From: an uncultured Prochlorococcus sp.
GTDB taxonomy: Bacteria; Cyanobacteriota; Cyanobacteriia; PCC-6307; Cyanobiaceae
NCBI GenBank assembly: GCA_902624085.1
Contig: CACNWD010000005.1
Location: 1 to 55,986, forward strand
DNA: 55,986 bases
Reading direction: 5' to 3'
How positions within the stretch are numbered: position 1 is the stretch's first letter; every line of letters begins with the position of its first letter. A program made the position numbers and the translations under genes. This document shows positions 43,636-53,402 of this stretch, piece after piece. The notes beneath the pieces are model-generated. The model searched no databases. It saw only the letters and a list, made by a program, of their open reading frames with translations, and was not told where the DNA came from.

Positions 43636-44888
43636 TGAAAACTCTACAAAATTTAGAATTATTCGCGAGAGAAGATTTTCCAATATTAGATAAAAATTTC
43701 AATAAAAAAGAAAAATTAATATATCTTGATCATGCAGCTACTACTCAAAAACCTAAACAAGTTATTAAAAGAATAAATGACTATTACTTAAATTCAAATG
43801 CTAATGTTCACAGGGGTGCACATCAGTTAAGCGCAAAAGCCACTGAAGAATTTGAGAATGCAAGATTAACTATCAAAAATTACATTAAAGCTGACTCAGA
43901 AAAAGAAATCATATTTACTAGAAATGCTACTGAAGCCATTAATATCGTTGCCAAGTCTTGGGGAGAGAAAAACCTAAAAGAAAATGATGAGATTTTATTA
44001 TCAATTATGGAACATCATAGTAATATAGTTCCATGGCAGCTTGTTGCAGAGAGGAATAAATGCAAAGTTAAATTTACAAAAATCACAAATGATGGAACAT
44101 TAGATATAGAAGATTTTAAAAATAAGCTTAATACAAATACAAAAATTGTCAGTATTGTTCATATAAGTAATACCTTGGGATGCTGTAACCCCATTAAGCA
44201 AATTACTCAACTTGCTAAAAATAATGGTTCATTAGTTTTAGTAGACGCTTGTCAAAGTTTGGCTCATGCAGAAGTTGATGTTAAAGATTTAAATATTGAC
44301 TTTCTTGCTGGCTCAGGTCATAAATTATGCGGACCCACTGGAATAGGTTTCTTGTGGTCACGAGAAGAAGTTCTTGATAGCATGCCCCCTCTATTTGGAG
44401 GTGGTGAGATGATTCAGGATGTTTTTGAAGAAAAAAGCACCTGGGCCGATCTACCTCATAAGTTTGAGGCTGGAACACCTGCTATAGCTGAAGCAATTGG
44501 GCTATCAGAAGCACTTAATTATTTAAATAAATTAGGACTTAAGAATATTCAAGAATATGAAAAAGAGCTTACAGAATATTTATTCGAAAAATTACTTTCA
44601 TTTAATGATTTAAATATTATTGGCCCTAATCCAAGTCAAGATTCAAAGAGGGCTTCATTAGCGTCATTTTTTATTCATGATATGCATTCGAATGATATTG
44701 CAGAGATATTAGATTCAAAAGGAATTTGCATAAGAAGTGGACACCATTGTTGCCAACCTCTGCATAAATATTTAAATATCAATTCCACTGCAAGAGTAAG
44801 CATGAACTTCACCACAACAAAACAAGATATTGATATTTTTATCGAAAAGCTTGAAGAAACTATCAGCTTTCTTAAACTTAATTCTTAA
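43635..44888 (+). CDS. sufS: Cysteine desulfurase SufS
   Basis: A 417-residue PLP-dependent desulfurase (group II) supplying sulfur to SufBCD. The PLP lysine is Lys230 in GSGHKLCGPTGIGFL. The persulfide Cys is in RSGHHCC; Cys372, next to a second Cys373, lines up with the catalytic position. DHAATTQKP and VHRGAHQLS are the N-terminal substrate region. The Cys pair (CC) is unusual next to the more common single C. I see no SufE gene in the window. It overlaps the convergent S9 peptidase by 11 bases. Confidence 0.95.
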   Translation: MKTLQNLELFAREDFPILDKNFNKKEKLIYLDHAATTQKPKQVIKRINDYYLNSNANVHRGAHQLSAKATEEFENARLTIKNYIKADSEKEIIFTRNATEAINIVAKSWGEKNLKENDEILLSIMEHHSNIVPWQLVAERNKCKVKFTKITNDGTLDIEDFKNKLNTNTKIVSIVHISNTLGCCNPIKQITQLAKNNGSLVLVDACQSLAHAEVDVKDLNIDFLAGSGHKLCGPTGIGFLWSREEVLDSMPPLFGGGEMIQDVFEEKSTWADLPHKFEAGTPAIAEAIGLSEALNYLNKLGLKNIQEYEKELTEYLFEKLLSFNDLNIIGPNPSQDSKRASLASFFIHDMHSNDIAEILDSKGICIRSGHHCCQPLHKYLNINSTARVSMNFTTTKQDIDIFIEKLEETISFLKLNS

Positions 44889-46809
44889 AACTAAGTATAT
44901 ACTTTAGAAATTTCTCAGTTTTTTCTAAAACCATTTTTTTATTCTGAATATTTTTAAAACCATGACCTTCTTCATCAAAAAGAATAATTTCTGAATAAAC
45001 ATTTCTTTCTAAAAGTCTTTTATTAAAATCGGTAGATTCCCTAAAGTTAACTACCGTATCTTTTTTTCCATGAAAAATAAGAATTGGTTTATCAATCTTA
45101 TGCAAATTATTTTTAGGAGATCTCTCGAAATATTTTTTTTTATTATCCTCAAAATTACCGATTAGAGAATTTAAGTAGTTTTTTTCAAATCTATGTGTAT
45201 TTAGACGCATATCATTTAAATCAATAACAGGATATTTACAAAATGCTGCCATGAATATATCAGTCTGATATAAAGCATTTAAAGCAGTGAAACCCCCAGC
45301 GCTATTCCCTGCAATTACAATTCTTGAAGGATCTATAAATTGTTCTTTCAACAATGATTTAGCTAAGGCTATACAATCAGCTGAATCGAGTACCCCCCAG
45401 AGATTATTTAAACGTTCTCTATAATGCCTCCCAAAACCTGTAGATCCTCCATAATTAACTTCTGCGACGAACCATCCTCTAGAAGTCCAATATTGGACTT
45501 CTAAGTTAAATGACCCATCAAATACAGAAGTAGGACCACTATGCGCCTTGACAATCAAGGGAGGTTTATTGTTATCGGTTGAATTTGGCTTGTAAATCCA
45601 TGCATGTGTCATTTCACTCCCATAACCCTTAAACCAATATGATTCTGCTTTTGAAGATAAATTTCTAATTTTTGACTTCACAGGGGTGGAGAAAGATAAC
45701 TTCGAAAGATTATCTATATCTATTTCAATTAATTTTTCATGAGAGATATCATTTGAAGCCAAGCAAATTATTCTATTAGAACTTACATATAAATCTCTCA
45801 AGCAATTAAAAGGTAAATCTATCTTTTGATAAAAAGAACAATCTTGATAATGCTCTATAATCCATGATTCTTTATTTTTAGCTAAACAAAATAAATTTTC
45901 CTTTGATCCTGAAAAAATTGACATCCCAGAAATCCACTCTGGCAAACCATATTCGTAAAATTCTTTTTGAATTTTTTTTAAAATATGAATTTCCTCTATA
46001 TCATTAATCTTCAAAAACAATAAATTCCACCAACCGGAACTATCTTCTGAACAGATTAGTATGTTTTTTGAAATCCATAATGGTTGAAAAAAAGATACTG
46101 TTTTATCAGAATTTACATTTTTATTTTTAAATTTTACTATTTTTTGTAATTGGCCAAATGAATTAATACTCCCAATAAAGAGATTATTACTTTCCCAAGG
46201 CATTTTATTAGAATCCCACTCTAACCAAGAAAGCAAAGTCTTATCCTCATTAGATCCAAGAGAACTGGCAAAGCCCTGAAATTCTCTTAAAACTATTAAT
46301 TCTTGTCTTTCTTTATTTAAATCTATATGAAAGAGAAAATCTTTCTCTTCTTTCTCATATAAACCAAATAACTTATCTTTATTACTAATCACAAAACTTG
46401 AATCAAAATTGCATTTAAATGGCTTTGTTAATTGTCTTGAGCTTGTGAAATCAATGAGATATTGAGTATTTTTATCATTATTAACATTTATCTCAAAAAT
46501 TTTGTACCATAACGAATCTGTAATCTGATCAACCCAAATCAAGTAAAGTTTATTTTTATGGAAAAAACATTTATAAGATTTACCTCCATATCCGTGAAAA
46601 TTACTTTTTAGATAAAAACCATCTCCAATTAAATTTTGTGCTCCTAAATTTTTCTTAAAAAAAGGCCTCACGAAGATCGCATTCCTCCTATTATTTCCTG
46701 ATGATATATTCCCTACCCAAAAGATAAAATTATTAACTAAAGATATTTGCTGATAGGATTCAACCTGTGGATAGACAAATGCAATAGACAATTTTTTGTA
46801 ATTATTCAT
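44878..46809 (-). CDS. S9-family prolyl-oligopeptidase-like serine peptidase
   Basis: A 643-residue protein: an N-terminal beta-propeller-like half with repeated aromatic/Trp strands, and a C-terminal alpha/beta hydrolase domain with the catalytic triad Ser503 (GNSAGGF), Asp584 (HGKKDTVV) and His616 (EEGHGF). No signal peptide is visible, so it is likely cytosolic. Family members cleave short peptides after Pro, Ala or basic residues, or act as acylaminoacyl peptidases; specificity is unknown. Confidence 0.88.
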   Translation of the reverse strand: MNNYKKLSIAFVYPQVESYQQISLVNNFIFWVGNISSGNNRRNAIFVRPFFKKNLGAQNLIGDGFYLKSNFHGYGGKSYKCFFHKNKLYLIWVDQITDSLWYKIFEINVNNDKNTQYLIDFTSSRQLTKPFKCNFDSSFVISNKDKLFGLYEKEEKDFLFHIDLNKERQELIVLREFQGFASSLGSNEDKTLLSWLEWDSNKMPWESNNLFIGSINSFGQLQKIVKFKNKNVNSDKTVSFFQPLWISKNILICSEDSSGWWNLLFLKINDIEEIHILKKIQKEFYEYGLPEWISGMSIFSGSKENLFCLAKNKESWIIEHYQDCSFYQKIDLPFNCLRDLYVSSNRIICLASNDISHEKLIEIDIDNLSKLSFSTPVKSKIRNLSSKAESYWFKGYGSEMTHAWIYKPNSTDNNKPPLIVKAHSGPTSVFDGSFNLEVQYWTSRGWFVAEVNYGGSTGFGRHYRERLNNLWGVLDSADCIALAKSLLKEQFIDPSRIVIAGNSAGGFTALNALYQTDIFMAAFCKYPVIDLNDMRLNTHRFEKNYLNSLIGNFEDNKKKYFERSPKNNLHKIDKPILIFHGKKDTVVNFRESTDFNKRLLERNVYSEIILFDEEGHGFKNIQNKKMVLEKTEKFLKYILSFKN

Positions 46810-46885
46810 TTATTCTATGACGATCAGAATTCAAAAAATGTTACTATCTATATAGTCTAACTATTAATAAATCCCTAATAAAATA

Positions 46886-47491
46886 GTGGTAAATCAATTC
46901 TCACAATTAGCAAGAAAATCAAGAAATAATGTTTCTAGTACAAAAGTTAATAAAGAAGCAGTAGATAATCCTCCTCTTGAAATTTTTAAACTAGGGAGCG
47001 AAACTCTTAGAACAGAAGCTAAACGAATTAGCAAAGTTGATAATCAAATAAGACATTTAGCAAAAGACATGCTTCAAAGTATGTATTCAGCTAAAGGAAT
47101 TGGTCTAGCAGGCCCACAAGTTGGAATAAGCAAGGAATTATTGGTAATAGATATAAATTTTGAGGATTCAGCTGCAGAACCCCTAATCTTAATAAATCCT
47201 GAAATAACAGCATTTGGATCCACACTAACAACATACGAAGAGGGATGCTTAAGTATCCCAGGTATTTATTTAAATGTAGTCAGACCATCAACAATAAAAT
47301 TAAAATTTCGAGATGAGATGGGAAGACCTAGGAAAATGAACGCTGATGGGCTTTTAGCAAGATGCATTCAACATGAAGTTGATCACTTAAAAGGTGTTCT
47401 TTTTGTTGATAGAGTAACTTCAACAGAGGAACTTCAAAAAGAATTAAATAAAGAGGGTTATAAAATGAAAGATGTTAAACCTCTAAGTTAA
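46886..47491 (+). CDS. def: Peptide deformylase
   Basis: A 201-residue metalloenzyme removing the formyl group from new polypeptides. The three motifs are intact: GIGLAGPQVG (residues 71-80), EGCLSIP with Cys121, and QHEVDHLKG with His163 and His167. The ~30-residue N-terminal extension is typical of cyanobacterial type 1B enzymes. The start is GTG at 46886. It lies 76 bp from the divergent S9 peptidase and 21 nt before the HIT gene. Confidence 0.94.
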   Translation: MVNQFSQLARKSRNNVSSTKVNKEAVDNPPLEIFKLGSETLRTEAKRISKVDNQIRHLAKDMLQSMYSAKGIGLAGPQVGISKELLVIDINFEDSAAEPLILINPEITAFGSTLTTYEEGCLSIPGIYLNVVRPSTIKLKFRDEMGRPRKMNADGLLARCIQHEVDHLKGVLFVDRVTSTEELQKELNKEGYKMKDVKPLS

Positions 47492-47512
47492 ATATTCTTA
47501 ATTTTTTAAATT

Positions 47513-47854
47513 ATGGCTAGCACTACAATTTTTCAAAAAATTATAAATGGAGAAATACCTTGTGAAAAATTATATGAAGACGACTTATGTCTCGCTTTTA
47601 ATGATATTTCTGCACAAGCTCCGATTCATTATTTAGTAATACCCAAAACACCTATCCCAAGCCTAAGAGAATGTAAAAATTTAGATAAAAATCTTTTAGG
47701 TCACCTTATTTTAGTTGGTCAAAAAATAGCTAAAGAAAAAAAACTTTCAAATTGGCGGACAGTAATAAACACCGGAGCAGAATCAGGACAAACTGTCTTT
47801 CATCTCCACATACACTTCTTAAGTGGAAGGGCAATGTTATGGCCACCAGGTTAA
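47513..47854 (+). CDS. HIT-family (HINT-like) nucleotide hydrolase/transferase
   Basis: A 113-residue histidine triad protein. The HLHIH motif (His97, His99, His101) and the N-terminal TIFQKIINGEIPCEKLYEDDLCLAF are diagnostic of the Hint branch, which hydrolyses adenosine phosphoramidates. The natural substrate is uncertain. Downstream of def on the same strand (21 nt). Confidence 0.92.
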   Translation: MASTTIFQKIINGEIPCEKLYEDDLCLAFNDISAQAPIHYLVIPKTPIPSLRECKNLDKNLLGHLILVGQKIAKEKKLSNWRTVINTGAESGQTVFHLHIHFLSGRAMLWPPG

Positions 47855-47906
47855 ACTCTCAAAAATGTAAATTGTGAGCTATAAATATATAAATGATTAT
47901 TTAAGT

Positions 47907-48173
47907 ATGAATACACCTGACACATATACATCTAACGACAAAAATATAATTATTAAAAACTGGCAAAATCTAGATGAAACGCAAAAGCAAACTTTATTAA
48001 AAATTTGGAAGGTTTTAACATACAAGTGGCAACTGCAGATATTATTTAATCTTCCTTTTCTTGTGTGGTGGGTTTTAGATGTAACTTTTATTAAAATTCA
48101 TGAATTTGATATGAAGTTAATAAGCTATTTAAATCTTCCAGGATGGGCTACAGCAATGATGGGATTCAACTAA
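47907..48173 (+). CDS. Small membrane protein, unknown function
   Basis: An 88-residue protein from the ATG at 47907; an in-frame GTG at 47874 would add 11 residues. The N-terminal half is polar with a helical WKVLTYKWQLQILF segment; the next ~25 residues (NLPFLVWWVLDVTFI) form a membrane segment, and the last ~25 (ISYLNLPGWATAMMGFN) a shorter hydrophobic segment. The charged-aromatic pattern looks conserved, but I do not know a named family. It sits between the HIT gene (20-52 nt) and the ABC exporter on the same strand. Confidence 0.55.
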   Translation: MNTPDTYTSNDKNIIIKNWQNLDETQKQTLLKIWKVLTYKWQLQILFNLPFLVWWVLDVTFIKIHEFDMKLISYLNLPGWATAMMGFN

Positions 48174-48222
48174 ATTTTCCAATAATATACTATTAACTAG
48201 TAATGAACTAGAAAATTTATAA

Positions 48223-50205
48223 ATGACTTCATCCTTAAACAATAAGTCTAGAATACTCTTCCAGATTCAGAAATTAAGAAAACTAGCACAACCCTTTTTT
48301 CTTCCAATTGATCAATGTACTGGGTTTCAATTCATTTGGCTTCTTTTTTCGCTTCTATTTTGTGTTGGTGGAATAGTTTTAGTCAGTTTAACTGGTTTGA
48401 TTAATGTATTAGAAAATGTTCAACCACAACTTTTAGAAAAATATTTTGGAGGAGTTGTTAATACAATCAATTCAATATGGTCAGGAACATGGGGTGTCTT
48501 ATTCTCAGGATTATTTCTTGTTGGATCAGCTAGTTTTTTTAGTTTAAGAATACAACTTAAAAATAGAAAATGGTTACATTGGTTATTTTTAGGCATTATC
48601 GTAATCATGCTTTTAGCTGTAAATGGGATTAATGCAGGTATAGGATTTATAGCAAGAGATCTTACAAATGCTCTTGTAGAAAAACAGCAAGATGGCTTCT
48701 ACCGCATCCTAGGAATATATGCATGTTGTTTCGTAGTAGCAGTACCAATAAGAGTTTCGCAGATATTTTTCACTTTTAAACTCGGATTAATCTGGAGGGA
48801 ATGGCTTTCAAAAAGTTTAGTTAAAGACTATATGACAAATAAGGCTTATTACCAAATAAATCCTAATGATGAAGATCAAACCGATGTTGATAATCCTGAT
48901 CAAAGAATTACTGAAGATACAAGAGCTTTTACTTATCAGAGCTTAAATTTAACAGTTGGAGTATTTGATGCTTTACTTACATTTTCATTAAATATTTTAA
49001 TATTACTGACGATAAGCAAAACTCTTACTTTTTCTTTATTTGGTTATGCAGCATTTGCGACCTCAATTTTATTATTCGCTGGAAAAAATCTTGTAAAACT
49101 TGATTATGATCAGCTTAGATATGAAGCTGATTTTAGATATGGACTTGTTCACATTAGAGATAATGCAGAATCAATAGCTTTTTATTCAGGAGAAAACCCA
49201 GAGAGAAATGAAACAGAGAGAAGACTTAGTGAAGTTGTTCGTAATTTCAATTTAGTAATCATCTGGAGGGTAATTATTGATGTAATGAGAAGATCGGTTA
49301 GCTATGCAGGAAACTTTTTCCCGTATTTAATTATGGCAATACCATATTTCAGAGGTGAGATAGATTACGGTCGCTTTATTCAAGCTAGTTTTGCTTTTAA
49401 TATGGTAGAAGGATCTTTATTTTTTATAGTTAATCAAATAGAAGAATTAGCTAAATTTACCGCAGGGATTGGAAGATTGGAGGGATTCCAATCAAAAGTC
49501 GAATCTATAAGTCAAGAGAATCCATTAAACAATACAAAGATTATCTCTAATTATTCTTCAATTTTAATTAAGAATGCTGACCTATCTCCTCCTGGATCTA
49601 ATAACTTGATCATAAGAGACCTAAGTTTAAGTATTAATGATAATGAGTCATTATTAGTTGTTGGTCCTTCAGGTTGTGGCAAAACTTCTTTATTAAGAAT
49701 GATTAGTGGTTTATGGGAACCTAAAAATGGATTAATCCAAAAACCAAAAACTGGCGATTTACTGTTTATTCCTCAAAAGCCGTATATGATATTAGGATCA
49801 TTGAGAGAACAATTATGCTACCCTACTCAGGTTGATAAATTTAGTGATGATCATCTCATTTCAGTGCTAAATGAGGTAAATTTAAAATCATTATCTGACC
49901 GCTATCCAAATTTAGATATAAAACAAGATTGGCCCAGAATATTATCTTTAGGAGAACAACAAAGACTTGCATTCGCCAGATTACTATTAAACTCTCCTCA
50001 GTTTGCTGTTTTAGATGAGGCTACCAGCGCTTTAGATATAGATACAGAAAAACATCTTTATAATCTATTGAAAAAGAGAGAATTATCAATTATAAGTGTT
50101 GGTCACAGACCCACCTTAAAAGATTTTCATCAAAATGTATTAGAATTAAATGGTAAAGGTAGTTGGAAATTATTAACTGCTGAAAACTATAATTTTAATA
50201 ATTAA
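48223..50205 (+). CDS. SbmA/BacA-like ABC transporter (fused permease and ATPase)
   Basis: A 660-residue half transporter. The N-terminal ~370 residues have about six membrane segments of the ABC_membrane_2 (PF06472) type, with WREWLSKSLVKDYMTNKAYYQI and NPDQRITEDTR as hallmarks. The ATPase domain (about 440-640) has Walker A GPSGCGKTS, signature LSLGEQQRLAFARLL and Walker B FAVLDEATSALD. Relatives transport peptides (BacA/SbmA), vitamin B12 (Rv1819c) or fatty acyl-CoA (ABCD). The substrate here is unknown. The next gene, an hli, starts 9 nt later. Confidence 0.88.
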   Translation: MTSSLNNKSRILFQIQKLRKLAQPFFLPIDQCTGFQFIWLLFSLLFCVGGIVLVSLTGLINVLENVQPQLLEKYFGGVVNTINSIWSGTWGVLFSGLFLVGSASFFSLRIQLKNRKWLHWLFLGIIVIMLLAVNGINAGIGFIARDLTNALVEKQQDGFYRILGIYACCFVVAVPIRVSQIFFTFKLGLIWREWLSKSLVKDYMTNKAYYQINPNDEDQTDVDNPDQRITEDTRAFTYQSLNLTVGVFDALLTFSLNILILLTISKTLTFSLFGYAAFATSILLFAGKNLVKLDYDQLRYEADFRYGLVHIRDNAESIAFYSGENPERNETERRLSEVVRNFNLVIIWRVIIDVMRRSVSYAGNFFPYLIMAIPYFRGEIDYGRFIQASFAFNMVEGSLFFIVNQIEELAKFTAGIGRLEGFQSKVESISQENPLNNTKIISNYSSILIKNADLSPPGSNNLIIRDLSLSINDNESLLVVGPSGCGKTSLLRMISGLWEPKNGLIQKPKTGDLLFIPQKPYMILGSLREQLCYPTQVDKFSDDHLISVLNEVNLKSLSDRYPNLDIKQDWPRILSLGEQQRLAFARLLLNSPQFAVLDEATSALDIDTEKHLYNLLKKRELSIISVGHRPTLKDFHQNVLELNGKGSWKLLTAENYNFNN

Positions 50206-50214
50206 TTTAATAAC

Positions 50215-50463
50215 ATGAATCCTAGTGAAAAAAGTAATTCAATCAATACTGAGAATGAAAATGATATTAATCAAATTAAAGATGATAATTTAAGCGATAA
50301 AAACAAACAAACATCTTTAGAAGATGATAGATATGTTTTTGGATGGGGTCAATACTCGGAAATAACTAATGGTAGATTTGCAATGATTGGATTTGCAGCG
50401 ATTATATTAATAGAAATTATTAGTAAAAAATCCTTCCTCGATTGGGCAGGTATCATACATTAA
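50215..50463 (+). CDS. High-light-inducible protein with long N-terminal extension
   Basis: An 82-residue Hli protein. The chlorophyll-binding helix signature is E-x-x-N-G-R-x-A-M-x-G (Glu49 to Gly59), preceded by VFGWGQYS. The first ~40 residues are polar and acidic, longer than in the 48-residue hli at 22021-22167. It starts 9 nt after the ABC transporter and may share its transcript. It ends with a 4-base overlap with convergent ycf66. Confidence 0.9.
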   Translation: MNPSEKSNSINTENENDINQIKDDNLSDKNKQTSLEDDRYVFGWGQYSEITNGRFAMIGFAAIILIEIISKKSFLDWAGIIH

Positions 50464-51386
50464 TCATCAAATCTAGAACTATTATCCCTAGGTTTGTCTC
50501 TTTTAGAAGCTACATTATATCTTCCTTTCTGATTCCTTAAATTTCTTTTTGGATCATTTGTTGCTTTCCTTGCTGGTCTAGTTCTTTTTGATTCATTATT
50601 TTTATCAAGGAAAGAAGCCTCCTCTACTTTATTGATTGAAGTTTGTTTTCGTAAGTTATCTCTTAATTTTTGCTTCCTTTCAGTTGTCGATGATTTATTA
50701 ACTAATTCATCCGTAGTGCGGCGTGAAGTATTTTGATTAGCGAGAGGTCTTGAACCACGTTTAATTTGACTTCTAGTATTTCTCCTTTCTCCGAAACTAC
50801 TTCTCCTCGATTGTAAATCCTTATAGTCTGAGAATCGATTTCTATTTGGAAAATCTCTTTCCTGCATTTCAGCATTCGTAGGAATATTATTTCTTCTACT
50901 TACTGCTGATTCTGGGATAGTTCGTGAAGATCTTCTTTGACGAAATCCATTCTCTTGATCATCTTCTTCTTCAATCTCTCTAGACTGAAATCTTCTTCTT
51001 GATGAGATTGGAGATTCATCAAATTGATCATAATCATCCTCCCACCTACTTCTTGGAGCTCTTCTTGACATATTTGGTATATCATCATCTTCAAAATATG
51101 AAGATCTTCGTGCTTGATCTGTCGCGATACCCCTTAAACGTACACTTTCATAAGCAAAAAAAACTGTAGTCCCGGCTAATAAAAATTGGCCAAATTGTAG
51201 GATAGGATCTAATCTCCAGCCTTGAAAGAATAATATGCCTCCGCATAAAAGTCCTATAGCAGCAAAAAAAACATCATAATCACGAGCTAAAGCAGGTTTA
51301 AAAGACCTAAGGAAATAAAGGCCTCCCCCGCATACGGCGAGGACAATACCAACAATACTTGCCCAATTGAGACTAGCATTGACCAC
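50460..51386 (-). CDS. Ycf66-family membrane protein with long disordered tail
   Basis: A 308-residue protein. Residues 1-85 hold three membrane segments of the Ycf66 family (SLNWASIVGIVLAVCGGGLYFLRSF when read in parts, FFAAIGLLCGGILFFQGWRLDPILQFGQ). The remaining ~220 residues are hydrophilic, rich in Arg, Ser, Asn, Asp and Glu, with SRR/RRSS-type runs and no obvious fold. The function is unknown. The start is GTG at 51384-51386, supported by a GGAG Shine-Dalgarno eight bases upstream. It overlaps the hli gene by 4 bases. Confidence 0.85.
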   Translation of the reverse strand: MVNASLNWASIVGIVLAVCGGGLYFLRSFKPALARDYDVFFAAIGLLCGGILFFQGWRLDPILQFGQFLLAGTTVFFAYESVRLRGIATDQARRSSYFEDDDIPNMSRRAPRSRWEDDYDQFDESPISSRRRFQSREIEEEDDQENGFRQRRSSRTIPESAVSRRNNIPTNAEMQERDFPNRNRFSDYKDLQSRRSSFGERRNTRSQIKRGSRPLANQNTSRRTTDELVNKSSTTERKQKLRDNLRKQTSINKVEEASFLDKNNESKRTRPARKATNDPKRNLRNQKGRYNVASKRDKPRDNSSRFDD

Positions 51387-51405
51387 GAATTTTCTCCAGA
51401 AAGTT

Positions 51406-51425
51406 AAAAAAGGGGTTTAAAACCC
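51406..51425 (-). terminator. Rho-independent terminator after psbX
   Basis: On the leftward strand the palindrome GGGTTTTAAACCC is followed by C and then a run of six T. It lies 36 bases beyond the psbX stop and 20 bases before the ycf66 start, so it would end psbX transcripts. The stem is short (GGGT/ACCC plus A-T pairs), but the T run is clean. Confidence 0.6.
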
Positions 51426-51461
51426 TATATAAATATAGTTTACGTAATAATTCTATAAAAA

Positions 51462-51650
51462 CTAGCGTCTTCTTCCAGCTCTTTCTGCATCTAGCTTGTC
51501 ATTTTGACTTACAGCTATTAAAAATGCTGTTGCTGGAACAACAATCAATAATGCCGCTGCGATAAAACTACCGATCATACCTACAGCAGAATTATTTGAA
51601 GCTTCTGGTGAAACATTTGCGAGTAAAAGTAATTGAGAAATTTGAAGCAC
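51462..51650 (-). CDS. psbX: Photosystem II protein PsbX
   Basis: A 62-residue protein: a single membrane helix (about residues 24-47, [22 protein letters not shown]) preceded by a lumenal N-terminus with [12 protein letters not shown], and a short stromal tail ([15 protein letters not shown]). Length and the [14 protein letters not shown] block match PsbX of Prochlorococcus-type cyanobacteria, a small subunit near the QB site of photosystem II. The start is GTG at 51648-51650. A terminator follows at 51406-51425. It is divergent from yggT. Confidence 0.85.
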   Translation of the reverse strand: MLQISQLLLLANVSPEASNNSAVGMIGSFIAAALLIVVPATAFLIAVSQNDKLDAERAGRRR

Positions 51651-51743
51651 TTGTATTTAAAAATTAAATTCTCAATTTATAATACGAATTAAATCATGAT
51701 TTATGGGATATTTATTAAGATGAATTAAATAATTGTCATTACA

Positions 51744-52046
51744 TTGAATTATAATTTTTTACCAATTTTAGATTTATTATTAGGAATAATATTGTCATTC
51801 CTTACTTTAGTATTTCTTGTAAGGTTAATTATGACTTGGTATCCCAAGATAGATGGTAAAAGTGGTTTTTGGATAATTATTACATTCCCAACAAACCAAA
51901 TTTTAAATATTACAAAAAAAATAATTCCTCCCATAGGAGGTGTAGACGTTTCACCAGTGATTTGGATTGGAATAATTAGCTTTATTAGAGAACTATTAGT
52001 TGGCCAACAAGGATTAATAAAATTAGCAATTCAGAGATTGCATTAG
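51744..52046 (+). CDS. YggT/Ycf19-family membrane protein
   Basis: A 100-residue protein with two membrane segments (about residues 7-27 and 69-88). LVFLVRLIMTWYPKID, FPTNQILNITKKIIPPIGGVDVSPVIWI is the family pattern (P-x-R/K-x-x-x-P, G-x-D/V-S-P). In cyanobacteria and plastids Ycf19/YggT proteins take part in thylakoid or cytochrome biogenesis. The start is TTG at 51744; no ATG fits. It converges 6 nt from accC. Confidence 0.8.
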   Translation: MNYNFLPILDLLLGIILSFLTLVFLVRLIMTWYPKIDGKSGFWIIITFPTNQILNITKKIIPPIGGVDVSPVIWIGIISFIRELLVGQQGLIKLAIQRLH

Positions 52047-52052
52047 AAAAAC

Positions 52053-53402
52053 TTAGAAATTTGGTAACAATTCTTCCTCGACATATTTAGTGTGAATTTT
52101 GCCTTCTTTAAATTTGCTCTTATCAAGGAGAGTTAAGTGAAAATTAATAGTTGTTGGAATACCTGTCACTGCACATTCATTCAAAGCTCTATTCATTCTC
52201 TTTATTGCTGCATTACGATCTTTGCCCCAAACAATTAACTTTCCAATAAGTGAATCATAAAAAGGTGGTATTTCATATCCAGTATATACATGACTATCAA
52301 CTCTAACTCCTGGTCCTCCAGGAGGGAGCCAGCCAGTAATCTTACCCGGAGAAGGACGGAAATTATGTGATGGATCTTCTGCATTTATTCGGCATTCAAT
52401 AGCATGTCCATTTAATTGGATTTCTTCCTGATTAAAGTCTAAATTATTTCCACCAGCTATTTTTATTTGTTCAGCAATCAAATCTACTCCAGTAACCATC
52501 TCTGTGACAGGATGCTCAACCTGTATTCTTGTATTCATTTCCATAAAATAAAATTGTTCATCTTCATCAACTAAAAATTCGACAGTGCCTGCTCCTTCAT
52601 ATTGAATAGATTGAGCGGCTGCTATGGCGGCGGTACCCATTTTTTCTCTCAAATTAGAATTAATTGCTGGGCTTGGAGATTCTTCTAGAAGTTTTTGATG
52701 TCTTCTTTGAACTGAACAATCTCTTTCCCCAAGGTGAATAACATTGCCAGATTTATCAGCCAAAATTTGAACTTCAACATGGCGAGGCTTCTTAATGAAT
52801 TTTTCCATATATAAACCATCATTACCAAAAGCTGCTTCTGCCTCTCCTTGAGCAGCCTTAAACATTTTTTCTAACTTATCAGGACTCTCCACTAACCTCA
52901 TTCCTCTACCACCGCCTCCAGCCGTTGCCTTGATTATTACTGGGTAACCTATCTTGTCAGCAAGTTTAAATGCTTCTTTAACGTCAACGAGCAAGCCTTT
53001 ACTACCCGGAACTGTAGGAACTCCAACTCTTTCCATGGTTTCTTTAGCCGTAGATTTATCTCCCATTTGTCTGATCGAAGCAGGAGAAGGTCCTATAAAT
53101 ATGATTCCATGATCATTACACATCTCTGCAAATTTATCATTTTCTGCCAAAAATCCATAACCAGGATGAATTGCATCAACACCACGAGATGTTGCTGCTG
53201 CCAATATATTTGGAATATTCAAATAACTTTTATTACTTAAAGAATCTCCAACACATACTGCTTCATCAGCTAATTGAACATGAAGCGCATTCTTATCAAC
53301 TGTACTGTAAACAGCTACTGTAGCGATCCCAAGCTCTCTACAACTTCTGATGATGCGTAAAGCTATTTCACCACGATTCGCAATTAAGACTTTTTCAACC
53401 AT
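52053..53402 (-). CDS. accC: Biotin carboxylase subunit of acetyl-CoA carboxylase
   Basis: A 449-residue ATP-grasp enzyme that carboxylates biotin on AccB, the first step of fatty-acid synthesis. [16 protein letters not shown] opens it, [12 protein letters not shown] follows, and the glycine loop [11 protein letters not shown] ends near residue 168. [16 protein letters not shown] carries the catalytic region. The C-terminal domain starts at [11 protein letters not shown]. It is single-copy here; AccB is not in the window. Its 5' side faces a 230-bp spacer. Confidence 0.95.
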   Translation of the reverse strand: MVEKVLIANRGEIALRIIRSCRELGIATVAVYSTVDKNALHVQLADEAVCVGDSLSNKSYLNIPNILAAATSRGVDAIHPGYGFLAENDKFAEMCNDHGIIFIGPSPASIRQMGDKSTAKETMERVGVPTVPGSKGLLVDVKEAFKLADKIGYPVIIKATAGGGGRGMRLVESPDKLEKMFKAAQGEAEAAFGNDGLYMEKFIKKPRHVEVQILADKSGNVIHLGERDCSVQRRHQKLLEESPSPAINSNLREKMGTAAIAAAQSIQYEGAGTVEFLVDEDEQFYFMEMNTRIQVEHPVTEMVTGVDLIAEQIKIAGGNNLDFNQEEIQLNGHAIECRINAEDPSHNFRPSPGKITGWLPPGGPGVRVDSHVYTGYEIPPFYDSLIGKLIVWGKDRNAAIKRMNRALNECAVTGIPTTINFHLTLLDKSKFKEGKIHTKYVEEELLPNF

